A DNA stretch of 64,000 nucleotides, from assembly GCA_015491995.1 (NCBI GenBank), contig WGFY01000013.1, positions 1 through 64,000 of the forward strand. The letters are read 5' to 3'. The notes under the pieces are model-generated. The model was not told the DNA's origin and did not search any database. It saw only the letters and a list, made by a program, of their open reading frames with translations. The DNA comes from Mesoaciditoga sp. Its GTDB lineage: Bacteria; Thermotogota; Thermotogae; Mesoaciditogales; Mesoaciditogaceae. Below, piece after piece: positions 19,496 through 31,640 of the stretch. Made by a program: the position numbers and the translations under genes. Every line of letters begins with the position of its first letter. The first letter of the stretch is position 1.

Positions 19496-20435
19496 GTTTA
19501 ACGCCTCCTTGTTCGCATGAGATAAGTTGATCAAAGTAATCGTTAACCATCTTTCTGAGAAAGTTCACGTCTTTCACTTGGAGAGCCTCGATTTTCACAT
19601 CGTGTGAATTAGGCAATCCTTTAAGATAAGCAATTAAAAATTTTCTGAAAATTATTATACCATGAATGCCATGTTCTTCCATCGTTTCGACCAAGTGACG
19701 ATTAAAAATATCCCGACGTTCTTCAAGTGTAACAATCGTAGGCTCTTTTCCCGTAGAAATTTTTTTAACGGCACGAAATATCCATGGATTCCCAATGGCT
19801 CCCCTTGCTATCAGCACCATATCAGCACCTGTGAATTCCTGTGCCCTTACAGCATCATATGCGGTAAAAATATCTCCAGACACACCTACTTTTACTTTGA
19901 GATTTTCTTTCAAGAGCTTTGCGCTGTTCCAATCTGCACTTCCGGAATATCCTTGTTCTACAGTTCTACCATGTATTGAAATTAAAAATGCTCCACCATC
20001 AGATGCCGCACGTGCAACGTCCAAAAAATTTTTCTCTTTTTCCCACCCCATCCTGATTTTGACAGAAACTTTGATACCCTTTTTTGATAAGATTTCAACT
20101 ATTCTCCTAACAAGGAAAGGATCCCTCATTAAAGCCGCGCCGTAGCCATGTTTTACAACCTTAGGAACGGGGCAAGCAGCATTCAAATCAACCCAGTTCG
20201 TTCGATCTCTCATCAAATCAAGGGCACATGAAAAGTATTCCGGATCATTTCCAAACAACTGAACGACGGTTCTTTTTTCAGATTCAGGAAGCATTTTGAA
20301 ACTCTTTTTATTCCCACTTATCAATCCATTCACGCTTATCATTTCAGTAAACACCATGTCCGCACCCATTAAAAGACATAAACGCCTAAAGCTTTTATCG
20401 TTTATACCTGCCATTGGTGATAGTACAACTTTCAA
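19476..20435 (-). CDS. dus: tRNA-dihydrouridine synthase
   Basis: LSPMAGINDKSFRRL, VDLNAACPVPKVVKHGYGAALM, VKIRMGW, GADMVLIARGAIGNPWIF. Confidence 0.94.
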   Translation of the reverse strand: MKVVLSPMAGINDKSFRRLCLLMGADMVFTEMISVNGLISGNKKSFKMLPESEKRTVVQLFGNDPEYFSCALDLMRDRTNWVDLNAACPVPKVVKHGYGAALMRDPFLVRRIVEILSKKGIKVSVKIRMGWEKEKNFLDVARAASDGGAFLISIHGRTVEQGYSGSADWNSAKLLKENLKVKVGVSGDIFTAYDAVRAQEFTGADMVLIARGAIGNPWIFRAVKKISTGKEPTIVTLEERRDIFNRHLVETMEEHGIHGIIIFRKFLIAYLKGLPNSHDVKIEALQVKDVNFLRKMVNDYFDQLISCEQGGVKRGNVKG

Positions 20436-20466
20436 AAAACCACCCCTGTTTTAATGATACCATCAT

Positions 20467-21861
20467 TTACTTGGAAAGTGCATTTACCTTTGAAAGATCT
20501 AAAGCTTTTTTTGAGATGTTTTCCAAACTTTTCCCCTTTGGCTCGGGTAGAAGCAAAGTTGTTACGATTCCAGCGAAAGCTATGATCGAAACAAGAATAA
20601 GAGTGCCGCTCAACCCAATGGATTTTGTTGTTATCGGAAATAGAAATACTCCAGCAAAGGCTCCAAGCTTTCCTATACCAGCAGAGAAACCATGGCCAGT
20701 TGCCCTGTATTCAGTTGGAAATAGCTCCGAAGGCATGACAAAAGTTGTGGTGTTTGGCCCAAATTCGGTGAAAAAATAACTTAATCCGTAAAATGTTAGA
20801 AAAAGAGAGAAATGATGTTCTACACCTGGTACAATTCCAAGAATGAAAAACGATGTTCCCATAACTGCAAACCCCACAATTTGAATGAATTTTCTACCTA
20901 TCTTATCTATCAAAAAAATGGAACATATATAACCGGGAAGTGCGAAGACCAAAAAAATCAAAAGTAAACTCAGTATTTTGGATTCAAGTGTCATCTTCGA
21001 AGAAATTGAATTTATCATTATTGGAGTTGATATGGTATTACCATAATACGCATAATCCAACAAAAACCAACTGCCAGCAGTCCCCATAAGTGTAAGCATA
21101 TACTTTTTATTCGTTATGAAATCAAAAAGAGTATTACTTTTTTTCTCGTTTTCATAGTGGCTTTTTCCCGCATTTTGGACTTCCACTTCTCCTATAAAAT
21201 CTACCGCCGCTTTTGTAGCCGTTTCCATATCTCCGACTACCTGAGCAGTGTATCTTGGAGATTCAGGGATCTTTCTTCTCAAATATATGACCATTAAGGC
21301 AGGGACAGCTCCAAGTCCTAACATAAAGCGCCACGCGAAATCGGTAGAAAAATTCAAGGAAAGCAGTCCAAGTGCTATGAGTGGACCAATTATGAGCCCC
21401 ATAGCTTGCATTGAAAAAACCATGCTTACCAGTTTTCCGCGATCTTTTTTGTTCGAATACTCGCTCATTATAACAGCACTTACCGGATAATCGCCTCCAA
21501 TGCCTATTCCAAGTAAAAACCTTGCAAAAATTAACCATGTAAGATTGGGTGAAATTGCCGATAACAAGGCCCCTATTGCCATTATCATCGCTTCAATACC
21601 GTACAGCTTTTTTCTTCCTTTTTTGTCGGCAATCCTTCCAAAAACAAAAGATCCTATCAAAGCGGAAATCAAAGACACACTTCCAAGCAATCCCGTTTCA
21701 ACACCGCTCAACTTCCATAATGGATCTATTAAAGATATGGCTATTCCTATCGTGAAAAGATCGTACGCATCCGTGAAGAATCCCATTCCAGAAACGAACA
21801 TGGCCTTGAAATGATATTTCCCGAGTTTTGCCTCATCAAGATACTCCTCTACTTCTTTCAT
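20467..21861 (-). CDS. MFS transporter (sugar/phosphate/aromatic-acid porter-like)
   Basis: Twelve-TM-like protein; FGRIADKKGRKKLYGIE, FLLGIGIGGDYPVSAVIMSEYSNKKDRGKLV. Confidence 0.88.
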   Translation of the reverse strand: MKEVEEYLDEAKLGKYHFKAMFVSGMGFFTDAYDLFTIGIAISLIDPLWKLSGVETGLLGSVSLISALIGSFVFGRIADKKGRKKLYGIEAMIMAIGALLSAISPNLTWLIFARFLLGIGIGGDYPVSAVIMSEYSNKKDRGKLVSMVFSMQAMGLIIGPLIALGLLSLNFSTDFAWRFMLGLGAVPALMVIYLRRKIPESPRYTAQVVGDMETATKAAVDFIGEVEVQNAGKSHYENEKKSNTLFDFITNKKYMLTLMGTAGSWFLLDYAYYGNTISTPIMINSISSKMTLESKILSLLLIFLVFALPGYICSIFLIDKIGRKFIQIVGFAVMGTSFFILGIVPGVEHHFSLFLTFYGLSYFFTEFGPNTTTFVMPSELFPTEYRATGHGFSAGIGKLGAFAGVFLFPITTKSIGLSGTLILVSIIAFAGIVTTLLLPEPKGKSLENISKKALDLSKVNALSK

Positions 21862-21963
21862 ACAATCACCTCAAGGCCATCCTACAATTCGTTCTTTATC
21901 TCATCTTTATCCACTTTTACATTTCAGTTGAGTTTTTTAGTTCTTTCATGTAAACTTGATGCC

Positions 21964-23235
21964 TCAAACTGCATATGCGTTTAAATCAAGCAATCCATGA
22001 CCGCTGAAATTGAAAACTATGACTTTCTTTTCTCCCGTTTTTGATGCTTCACGTGCATATCGTATTGCTCCAGCAATTGCATGACTTGTTTCTGGCGCAG
22101 GTATGATCCCCTCAACGACGCTGAAAAGCTTTGCAGCCTTAAAAGCCTCCTCTTGATCGATGGTTATGGCTTTAACAAGTTTTTCATGTACCAATCTACT
22201 GATTATGGGAGAAGCTCCATGGTATCTTAAGCCTCCTGCGTGAATTGGCGGTGGAACAAAATCTCTTCCCAACGTGTACATTTTCAGTAACGGGGTCAAT
22301 CCGGCCGCATCGCCGGAATCATATCGATATTCACCATTCGTTAAGGAAGGGCAAGCGACTGGCTCACAGGCAACCATTTCCAACTCACGGTTTTTCAATT
22401 TTTCCGGAAAAAATGGTAACATGAATCCTCCAAAATTGGATCCACCTCCGAAACATCCTAACAGCACATCCGGCCCTTCTCCAAAGATTTCCATTTGTTT
22501 CTTTGTCTCCAAGCCTATCACCGTCTGATGAAGTAAGACGTGATCGAGCACGCTGCCAAGAGAGTAATTGGTGTTTTTAGATTTTAGCGCAACTTCGACA
22601 GCCTCACTTATCGCCATTCCAAGACTTCCTGTTGTGTTAGGATCTTTGGCCAAGAATTTCTTGCCTCTTTCCGTCAATTCGCTCGGGCTTGGATGAATGC
22701 TTCCATCGAAAAGATTGACCATATTTTTTCTGAACGGTTTTTGTTTAAAACTGACCTTCACCATGAAAACTTCAACGTTCATATCAAAAAGCTTTGTGGC
22801 GTAAGCAAGTGCACTTCCCCATTGACCTGCACCCGTTTCCGTGGAGAGGTTGATCACACCTTCGAACTTGTTGAAATAAGCTTGAGCAATGGCGGTGTTA
22901 AGCTTATGACTACCTGTTGGGCTGACAGACTCATTTTTGTAGTATATGTGTGCAGGTGTTTTAAGCGCTTGCTCAAGTCCAACGGCCCGTACAAGAGGAG
23001 TTGGCCTGTAAATGGCATAAGCTTCTCGAACTTCTTTAGGTATGGGAATATCTTTGTCCAACGTAGCCTCCTGATTGATCAACTCTCTTGGAAATATGGC
23101 GTGCAATTTCTCCGGATCTATCGGTTTCTCGGTTTCGGGATCCAGCGGTGGATCTAATTCAAATGGCAAATCGGCTTTAACGTTGTACCAGTACTTTGGA
23201 ATATCTTCAACTTCAAGATACACTCTTCTTCTCAT
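21964..23235 (-). CDS. trpB2: Tryptophan synthase beta chain, TrpB2 type
   Basis: [65 protein letters not shown]; TrpB2-type N-terminal extension; aggaggt RBS before ATG at 23235. Confidence 0.93.
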   Translation of the reverse strand: MRRRVYLEVEDIPKYWYNVKADLPFELDPPLDPETEKPIDPEKLHAIFPRELINQEATLDKDIPIPKEVREAYAIYRPTPLVRAVGLEQALKTPAHIYYKNESVSPTGSHKLNTAIAQAYFNKFEGVINLSTETGAGQWGSALAYATKLFDMNVEVFMVKVSFKQKPFRKNMVNLFDGSIHPSPSELTERGKKFLAKDPNTTGSLGMAISEAVEVALKSKNTNYSLGSVLDHVLLHQTVIGLETKKQMEIFGEGPDVLLGCFGGGSNFGGFMLPFFPEKLKNRELEMVACEPVACPSLTNGEYRYDSGDAAGLTPLLKMYTLGRDFVPPPIHAGGLRYHGASPIISRLVHEKLVKAITIDQEEAFKAAKLFSVVEGIIPAPETSHAIAGAIRYAREASKTGEKKVIVFNFSGHGLLDLNAYAV

Positions 23236-23259
23236 TCTTCTCACCTCCTGATGAAATAG

Positions 23260-23294
23260 AAAAAGCCGGAGATCCTTGAAAAAGAATCTCCGGC
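23260..23294 (-). terminator. Attenuator terminator in the trpB2 leader
   Basis: Minus strand GCCGGAGAT-tctttttcaagg-ATCTCCGGC followed by TTTTT, immediately upstream of the trpB2 RBS. Confidence 0.85.
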
Positions 23295-23339
23295 GTTCTG
23301 ACCTTTTGGCGTTATATGAAAATCAAAAACCAATACACG

Positions 23340-23420
23340 TCAAGTGTTGCGGCCAGTACACCGGTCGCTCCACCACCATCTATTCAACTTTGAAAAACTT
23401 TGAATCCTAAAAGAGCTCAT
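23340..23420 (-). CDS. Candidate Trp leader peptide MSSFRIQSFSKLNRWWWSDRCTGRNT*
   Basis: ATG with GGGAG 8 nt upstream; three consecutive TGG codons at 23378-23370; stop upstream of the intrinsic terminator that precedes trpB2. Confidence 0.75.
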   Translation of the reverse strand: MSSFRIQSFSKLNRWWWSDRCTGRNT

Positions 23421-23513
23421 CTCAACTACTCCCAACTAATGTGGCCAAAATTGAAGCCATCTCTTTCACACCAACAAAACATCCCATGATCAAATCATCT
23501 AAGATACACCTAA

Positions 23514-23543
23514 ATGATATCATAATACAAGCGACAAAGTCAA
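23514..23543 (-). promoter_or_regulatory. Promoter of trpB2 leader transcript
   Basis: Minus strand TTGACT, 18-nt spacer, TATCAT. Confidence 0.6.
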
Positions 23544-23571
23544 GTAGTATAATGGTAAAGAGGTGGTATAT

Positions 23572-24507
23572 ATGCGATTTGTGATCATAAAAGATTCTCA
23601 TTCAGAAGAAGCCAGTCTAAGAACGATTGAAAATGTCGTGAAGAGTTTAAAAACCATTGCCGAAGTAAAAATTTTGAATTTCACACCTTCCTTGATCGAA
23701 AAGTTGAAAAAGAACGATGTTGTGTTTAGCTTGGCAATTGGGAAACGCCACGATTTTATTCAAGGAAATATCGCCGCGATGTTGGAAGGCTTAAACGTGA
23801 CTTTCATAGGTTCTCCAGCGTATACTCATTACATATGTCTCGATAAATTCACAACAAAATCCCTGCTGAGAGCTTATGGTATCTCAACACCAGAATGTGC
23901 ACTCTTCGATGGAAAAGAGTTCAAAGGGTCTATGCCCACACCGCCGTTGATCGTGAAACCAGTTGCGGAAGGATCGGGAATCGGTGTTGACTTAGAAAGT
24001 TTGTGTGGAAATGTTGATTTGGCAAAAGAAGTGGCAAAAAAGAAGTTTGAAAGATTCAACGAACCTATCCTAATAGAGAAATATGTTGAAGGTCGAGAGT
24101 TAACGATTGGATTGATAGGATTTGGAGAACATTTGAAAACGCTTTCTCCTCTTGAAATAGACTTTTCGAATTTACCAAAAGGGGTGGAAAAATATTACAG
24201 TCAAAGGGTGAAAAAAGAATACACAAAGCAAACGATTTACAAATGCCCCGCTCCGTTAAAAAATGAAACGATTCAAAAAGTTCAAAAAGTTGCGAAAGAA
24301 GTTTTTGAAATTGTCAAAGCTAAAGATTATCTTAGAATAGACATGCGCTTATTTAAGGATGTTCCTTACGTTATAGAAGTGAATTCAATGCCTGGCCTGG
24401 ATCCCGAATCAAGCGATATCCCAAAGATGATCAGGGCGATGTCGAAAGACTACGACTGGCTGATAAAGCACATAATCAGAAAAGCTTTGGAATTCAGGGG
24501 GACATGA
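23572..24507 (+). CDS. ATP-grasp ligase, D-Ala-D-Ala ligase-like
   Basis: GSPAYTHYICLDKFTTKSLL, LIVKPVAEGSGIGVD, LIEKYVEGRELTIGLIG, IEVNSMPGLDPES. Confidence 0.88.
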   Translation: MRFVIIKDSHSEEASLRTIENVVKSLKTIAEVKILNFTPSLIEKLKKNDVVFSLAIGKRHDFIQGNIAAMLEGLNVTFIGSPAYTHYICLDKFTTKSLLRAYGISTPECALFDGKEFKGSMPTPPLIVKPVAEGSGIGVDLESLCGNVDLAKEVAKKKFERFNEPILIEKYVEGRELTIGLIGFGEHLKTLSPLEIDFSNLPKGVEKYYSQRVKKEYTKQTIYKCPAPLKNETIQKVQKVAKEVFEIVKAKDYLRIDMRLFKDVPYVIEVNSMPGLDPESSDIPKMIRAMSKDYDWLIKHIIRKALEFRGT

Positions 24508-24508
24508 T

Positions 24509-25609
24509 ATGGAAGAAAAAGATTTGATTTTCGCCATTATAGGTGCTGGAAATACCGGTCAGGCATTAGCGGGTTATTTGAAATTGAAAGGGTACACTGT
24601 CAGACTTTACGATAGATCATCATGGCGTTTCCATTATCTCAAACACCATGATATGAATCTTGGAGATGTGTTTTCAAGCACCCAGCATATAGACATGCTC
24701 ACAACCGACTTAAAAGAAGCTGTGAACGGAGCCGATGTGATAATCGTTTCGACAGTTTCAACCGCTCACGCTGAAGTGGCCCAAAAACTGGCTCAGACTT
24801 TAGAAAACGATCAGGTGGTTCTCTTACATCCAGGAAGAACCGGTGGTGCCCTTATATTTAAAAAAGTTGTTGAAAATACAAAAAAAGATCTTAAAATCAC
24901 AATAGGAGAATTTGAAACGTCTCTTTTTGCAACGCGCGTCACACAAGATGGAGCAAAAGTGAGATATTACGGCGTTAAGAAGAACGTGCACATGGCTACG
25001 ATACCTTCTGAAAAATCCCTTGAAGTAAACATCATGATGAAAAACATCTTTCCTCAGATAGAACTCGCCTCAAATGTGCTCTACACTTCTCTAAGTAATT
25101 ACGGTGCAATGTTACACCCTGCACCGGTGGTTTTCAATGTCGGAAGAGTTGAAAATGGATTGAATTACACTCATTATGTTGAAGGTATAACTCCATCGAT
25201 AGCAAGATTCATAGAAAAACTTGACGCAGAAAGAATAAAACTCGGTCAATGTTTCGGAATTCGCCTTAGACCTATAACGGTATGGTTGGCAGACGTATAC
25301 GGCTCAAAGGGAAACAACCTCTTTGAACTCCTTCAAAATACAAAAGCGTATCACTCTATTTTAGGTCCGGATACTTTGCAACACAGATATCTTATAGAAG
25401 ACACCATTACAGGTTTGGTGCCCATGATCCATCTCACCAAGAAATGTGGAGTGAGACTTCCTGCAATTGAAACTCTCGTGAATTTGATCAATTATTTAGT
25501 TGATATAGACGTTATGGCGTTTGGAAGAAATCTTGAAGATATGGGAATAAGAAAAATGAAAATCGATGAAATATCTCAATACATCACAAGTGGGGTGAGG
25601 ACAAAGTGA
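24509..25609 (+). CDS. NAD/NADP octopine/nopaline (opine) dehydrogenase family protein
   Basis: FAIIGAGNTGQALAGYLKLKGYTVRLYDR Rossmann motif, HPGRTGGALIFKK, NYGAMLHPAPVVFNVGRVENG. Confidence 0.87.
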   Translation: MEEKDLIFAIIGAGNTGQALAGYLKLKGYTVRLYDRSSWRFHYLKHHDMNLGDVFSSTQHIDMLTTDLKEAVNGADVIIVSTVSTAHAEVAQKLAQTLENDQVVLLHPGRTGGALIFKKVVENTKKDLKITIGEFETSLFATRVTQDGAKVRYYGVKKNVHMATIPSEKSLEVNIMMKNIFPQIELASNVLYTSLSNYGAMLHPAPVVFNVGRVENGLNYTHYVEGITPSIARFIEKLDAERIKLGQCFGIRLRPITVWLADVYGSKGNNLFELLQNTKAYHSILGPDTLQHRYLIEDTITGLVPMIHLTKKCGVRLPAIETLVNLINYLVDIDVMAFGRNLEDMGIRKMKIDEISQYITSGVRTK

Positions 25610-27221
25610 AGATCATTGGCGCTGCTGTTGGAAATTGTGTTCATGTAGCGGGAATACTGTCCTTTTTGGGTTTGGCAAGCTCTCTTGGACACGATACGAT
25701 CTTTTTAGGACCTGCGACGTCTGTTGATAAACTTTTGAATGCGGCAGTAGAGACAGGAGCTGACATGATAGCCGTGAGCTACAGGCTTACTCCTTCTACT
25801 TCCCGAAGAATTTTTGAAGAGATAAAAAGGAAAATATCAAAATATGGATTGACTAACTGCCTTTTCGTATTCGGTGGAACTCCTAAAGTTGGCAAAATTG
25901 CAGAAGAGTTTGATTTCTTCGACAAGATATTCTCGAAAGCAGATCAAAGAGAAGTTATAGATTACTTGAATGGAAACAAAAAAAGACGATTGAAGGGCGA
26001 AATGCCGGCTCAGACACTTGTCAAAAGAATTGAAGAAAGCGCTCCCTATCCACTTTTAAGGCATCATTTCGGCCTTTCGAATCTTGATAAAACGGTAGAA
26101 GGGATAAAAAAACTTTCTAATTCCGGGATTTTAGATATCATATCGCTTGCTCCAGATCAAAATGCTCAACAATTTTTCTTCGAACCCGAGAAGATGAAAA
26201 AAGAACTTTCAGGTGCCGGTGGCGTTCCGCTTAGAAATGAACAAGATTTTTTAAAAGCCTATGAAGCCAGTAGAAGTGAGAACTACCCTCTTATGCGTTG
26301 TTACTCAGGCACAACGCATATCATCGAAATGGCAAAACTTCTTCATGAAACGATAAACAACGCCTGGGCTGCAATACCTCTTTCGTGGTACAACGAACTT
26401 GATGGAAGAAGCGAGAGGAAATTTGTGGATGCGTTCAAAGAAAATATGGAAGGAATAAGATGGAATGCAAGACAAGGCCTTCCAGTGGAGATCAACGAAC
26501 CTCATCAATGGAGTTTGAGAAACGCTCATGACACCATTTTCGTCACGATGGCATACATCGCAGCGTACATCGCAAAAAAACTTGGGGTGAAAAATTACGT
26601 TTCTCAATACATGATGAACACCCCAGCAGGTCTCAGTCCAAGGATGGATCTTGCAAAGATGCTTGCCGTCAAAGAGTTGATGCGTACTTTAGAAGATGAA
26701 AATTTCCATGTGATAACTGAAGTTAGGCCGGGCCTTATGGCATTTCCACCGGATATGGACGAAGCAAAGGGTCAACTGTCTTTTTCGGTGGCCGAAGCGA
26801 TGTTTTTAAACCCTCAAATCGTTCACGTTGTGGCATTTACAGAGGCCGATCATGCAGCACATGCCGATGAAATCATTCAATCTCTGAAAATCGCTCGAAG
26901 GGTAATAGAGGAAAGTGTAAAAGGATTGCCTGACATCTCCAAAGATCCTGAAATTCGCGAGAGAATTGAAATTCTTAAAGAGGATTCTCTCTTTCTAACA
27001 GAGAAAATCCGTGAACTTTCAAGCTCAAAAAATTCCCTCTTGGAACCGAAAACATACTACAAAGCGTTGAGAATTGGTTATCTCGATACGCCTAATTTTA
27101 TAGGTTCTTCGGTTGGATTGGGAAAGATATCGACAGCCATAGTAGATGGGAAATGTGAAGCTGTGGATCCCAAAAACGGTAAAGTGATAAGAGAGCAAGA
27201 AAGGATCAAAAAACTGCACAG

Positions 27222-27234
<13 letters not shown>
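25606..27234 (+). CDS. B12-binding-domain protein fused to a glutamate-mutase-E-like TIM-barrel domain
   Basis: N-terminal GNCVHVAGILSFLGLASSLGHDTIFLGP (His of DxHxxG retained, Asp replaced by Cys), GADMIAVSYRLTP, FVFGGTPK; then a barrel-like region PLSWYNELDGRS ... PVEINEPHQWSLRNAHD ... NTPAGLSPRMDLAKM. Confidence 0.72.
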
Positions 27235-29821
<2,587 letters not shown>

Positions 29822-29878
29822 AATAGGTCATTCTCCTTTGAAATTCAACACCTACATCAAACGTATCTTATCATGAAA

Positions 29879-30415
29879 TCATCTCAAATAGAATTTTTTC
29901 TCTCCGAAGTTGAAAATGATGTGTGAATCCCCGACAATTTTGAAATCGACACTTTCCTTTCCGCTGTAAATCGTGTTAAACCCGCTAAAGTGCGTGTTAA
30001 CGTAATGAAGGCCAAATTTAATGGAGCATAATCTTGAAAAGCTCAAATTCCCCTTTGCCACGATTCTTCTAATCGTACTAACTTCTCCACTCAAAATTTC
30101 AAACCCGACAACAGGCTCTTCATTCAGCAACAAGATGGACCAGTTGGCATGCCGTATTAAAGAAAAAACTTTTCCATGTGTTTCTTTGTTAAGATAAAAC
30201 ATTATATTTTCAAACTCTTCTACCTTCTGCTGTTCACCAGAAATCATCAAAGTATTTCGGGATAAAATCGAAACGGATTCAAAAACGATCGTCAGTGCGA
30301 TCGTGTAAATCGTAAGTGCCACGAGCAGTTGCATTAGAATCGTGCCGGATTTGAAAAAAAAGCCTCTTTCCATCGGATTTACAGGTGTATTCGTACAAAG
30401 CCCCCCCACTTGCAT
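29879..30415 (-). CDS. Pseudopilin-like protein (GspJ/PulJ-like N-terminus)
   Basis: MERGFFFKSGTILMQLLVALTIYTIALTIVFESVSILSRNTLMISGEQQKVEEF: hydrophobic N-terminal helix and downstream amphipathic helix. Overlaps the neighbouring pilin ORF; start uncertain. Confidence 0.5.
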   Translation of the reverse strand: MQVGGLCTNTPVNPMERGFFFKSGTILMQLLVALTIYTIALTIVFESVSILSRNTLMISGEQQKVEEFENIMFYLNKETHGKVFSLIRHANWSILLLNEEPVVGFEILSGEVSTIRRIVAKGNLSFSRLCSIKFGLHYVNTHFSGFNTIYSGKESVDFKIVGDSHIIFNFGEKKFYLR

Positions 30416-30638
30416 CGTGAAATGTTACCAACTCTTTTTTCATATCAGTCGGGATATCAGCATTTGGAATCGAAAAAACATTTGAAGCGGATATCAAGAA
30501 AGCAAGGTCTTGAGAATTCATCTCTATGATCTTTTGACGATGCCACATTCCATCCATTGCATCCATCACCAATGAAAATAAAAGAAAGGATAACAGCATA
30601 AAAATCATTGATTCAAGAAGAATGCTTCCTTTATTCAT
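30279..30638 (-). CDS. Pseudopilin-like protein
   Basis: MNKGSILLESMIFMLLSFLLFSLVMDAMDGMW: short basic leader, G, E at about +5, hydrophobic stretch. Confidence 0.6.
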   Translation of the reverse strand: MNKGSILLESMIFMLLSFLLFSLVMDAMDGMWHRQKIIEMNSQDLAFLISASNVFSIPNADIPTDMKKELVTFHDASGGALYEYTCKSDGKRLFFQIRHDSNATARGTYDLHDRTDDRF

Positions 30639-30641
30639 TTT

Positions 30642-31616
30642 TCATTTCCAAAAGAAAAAGTAGATTAAAATCATCACGACTAACACCACTCCGCTTACCA
30701 AGATTAGAGCAACTGTGAGATCCAAAATATTGAGTTTTTCTTTTTCTATCTCCAATTCTTCACGTTTTCGTGAATCATAAGTATTTTTTTTCATTTTTTC
30801 TCTTACCTTAGGAACTCTTACACTTTCTTCCATGATATTCACGCCGTTGTAAACAACGGATTTGAAACGTACGCCCTCACATTCTATCTTTATCAAAAAG
30901 AAATCATTTCCAGCCAGTTCTTTTGATACGATCATTCCAATCAAAGGGTTAAGATTTTCTCCGGATTCGTTAAAATCATTTGGAAACGCTTCTAAAATTC
31001 TACTTTTCGAATCATCATCAGAAAACTTTAAAATCGTGAAGTAGATCTGTTCTCCCACACCAAAACGATTTATGGGCTTTCCATTAATTGGATCCACTAT
31101 TGGATAAGCCTCGGAAAGTCCATTTAAATCACCACGTTCTAACAAATTCATCACATCATCAGGTGTGTTAAATCTCGAAAACTGCTTTGAAAATTCTGAA
31201 TAATTCACCTCTTCGATTTCGATGTTCAAACTCAAATCTTCGACCCAGTCTTCGAAGAAGTCTTTTACGAGTGTTCTTATCACCTCTTTATCTTTTATTT
31301 TATTCGCGGTCAACAATTTGGCTCCAAAAGCCATATCCTTGATCGTTTTTCCCTTCACATATCTGTTGAGCTCGTAATTAACCGATTTGAATTGAGATGA
31401 ATCACGCGTCAATTTCGTTGTAGAATCAGATAGCTTTCTTTGAAACACCTTAAAAGACTCTTTCACATCGCAATTTACAATAGATGAGAATGACATCGGA
31501 TATTGTAACACCTTATACTTTATACCACTGTTCTTCTTTATAACAAAATAACCGGCATATCCTTCAACCGTGATCTTACTCCGGCCTTTGAATTTCAATA
31601 TGAGTAAATCTTTCAA
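30642..31616 (-). CDS. Membrane-anchored protein of unknown function (possibly DUF4899-like)
   Basis: 324-aa ORF with a single C-terminal TM (LDLTVALILVSGVVLVVMILIYFFFWK); family recall tentative. Confidence 0.6.
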   Translation of the reverse strand: MKDLLILKFKGRSKITVEGYAGYFVIKKNSGIKYKVLQYPMSFSSIVNCDVKESFKVFQRKLSDSTTKLTRDSSQFKSVNYELNRYVKGKTIKDMAFGAKLLTANKIKDKEVIRTLVKDFFEDWVEDLSLNIEIEEVNYSEFSKQFSRFNTPDDVMNLLERGDLNGLSEAYPIVDPINGKPINRFGVGEQIYFTILKFSDDDSKSRILEAFPNDFNESGENLNPLIGMIVSKELAGNDFFLIKIECEGVRFKSVVYNGVNIMEESVRVPKVREKMKKNTYDSRKREELEIEKEKLNILDLTVALILVSGVVLVVMILIYFFFWK

Positions 31617-31640
31617 GCAAGACCAACCCTTTCTTCGATC

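Noticed and set aside
23260-23420. Possible T-box riboswitch upstream of trpB2 (GGTGGTGGAGCGACCGG looks a little like the T-box core)
   Set aside because: The T-box 14-nt core (AGGGTGGNACCGCG) is not matched and the candidate is about 80 nt from the terminator. The SD-ATG-WWW-stop ORF explains the sequence better. A Rfam/Infernal scan would settle it.
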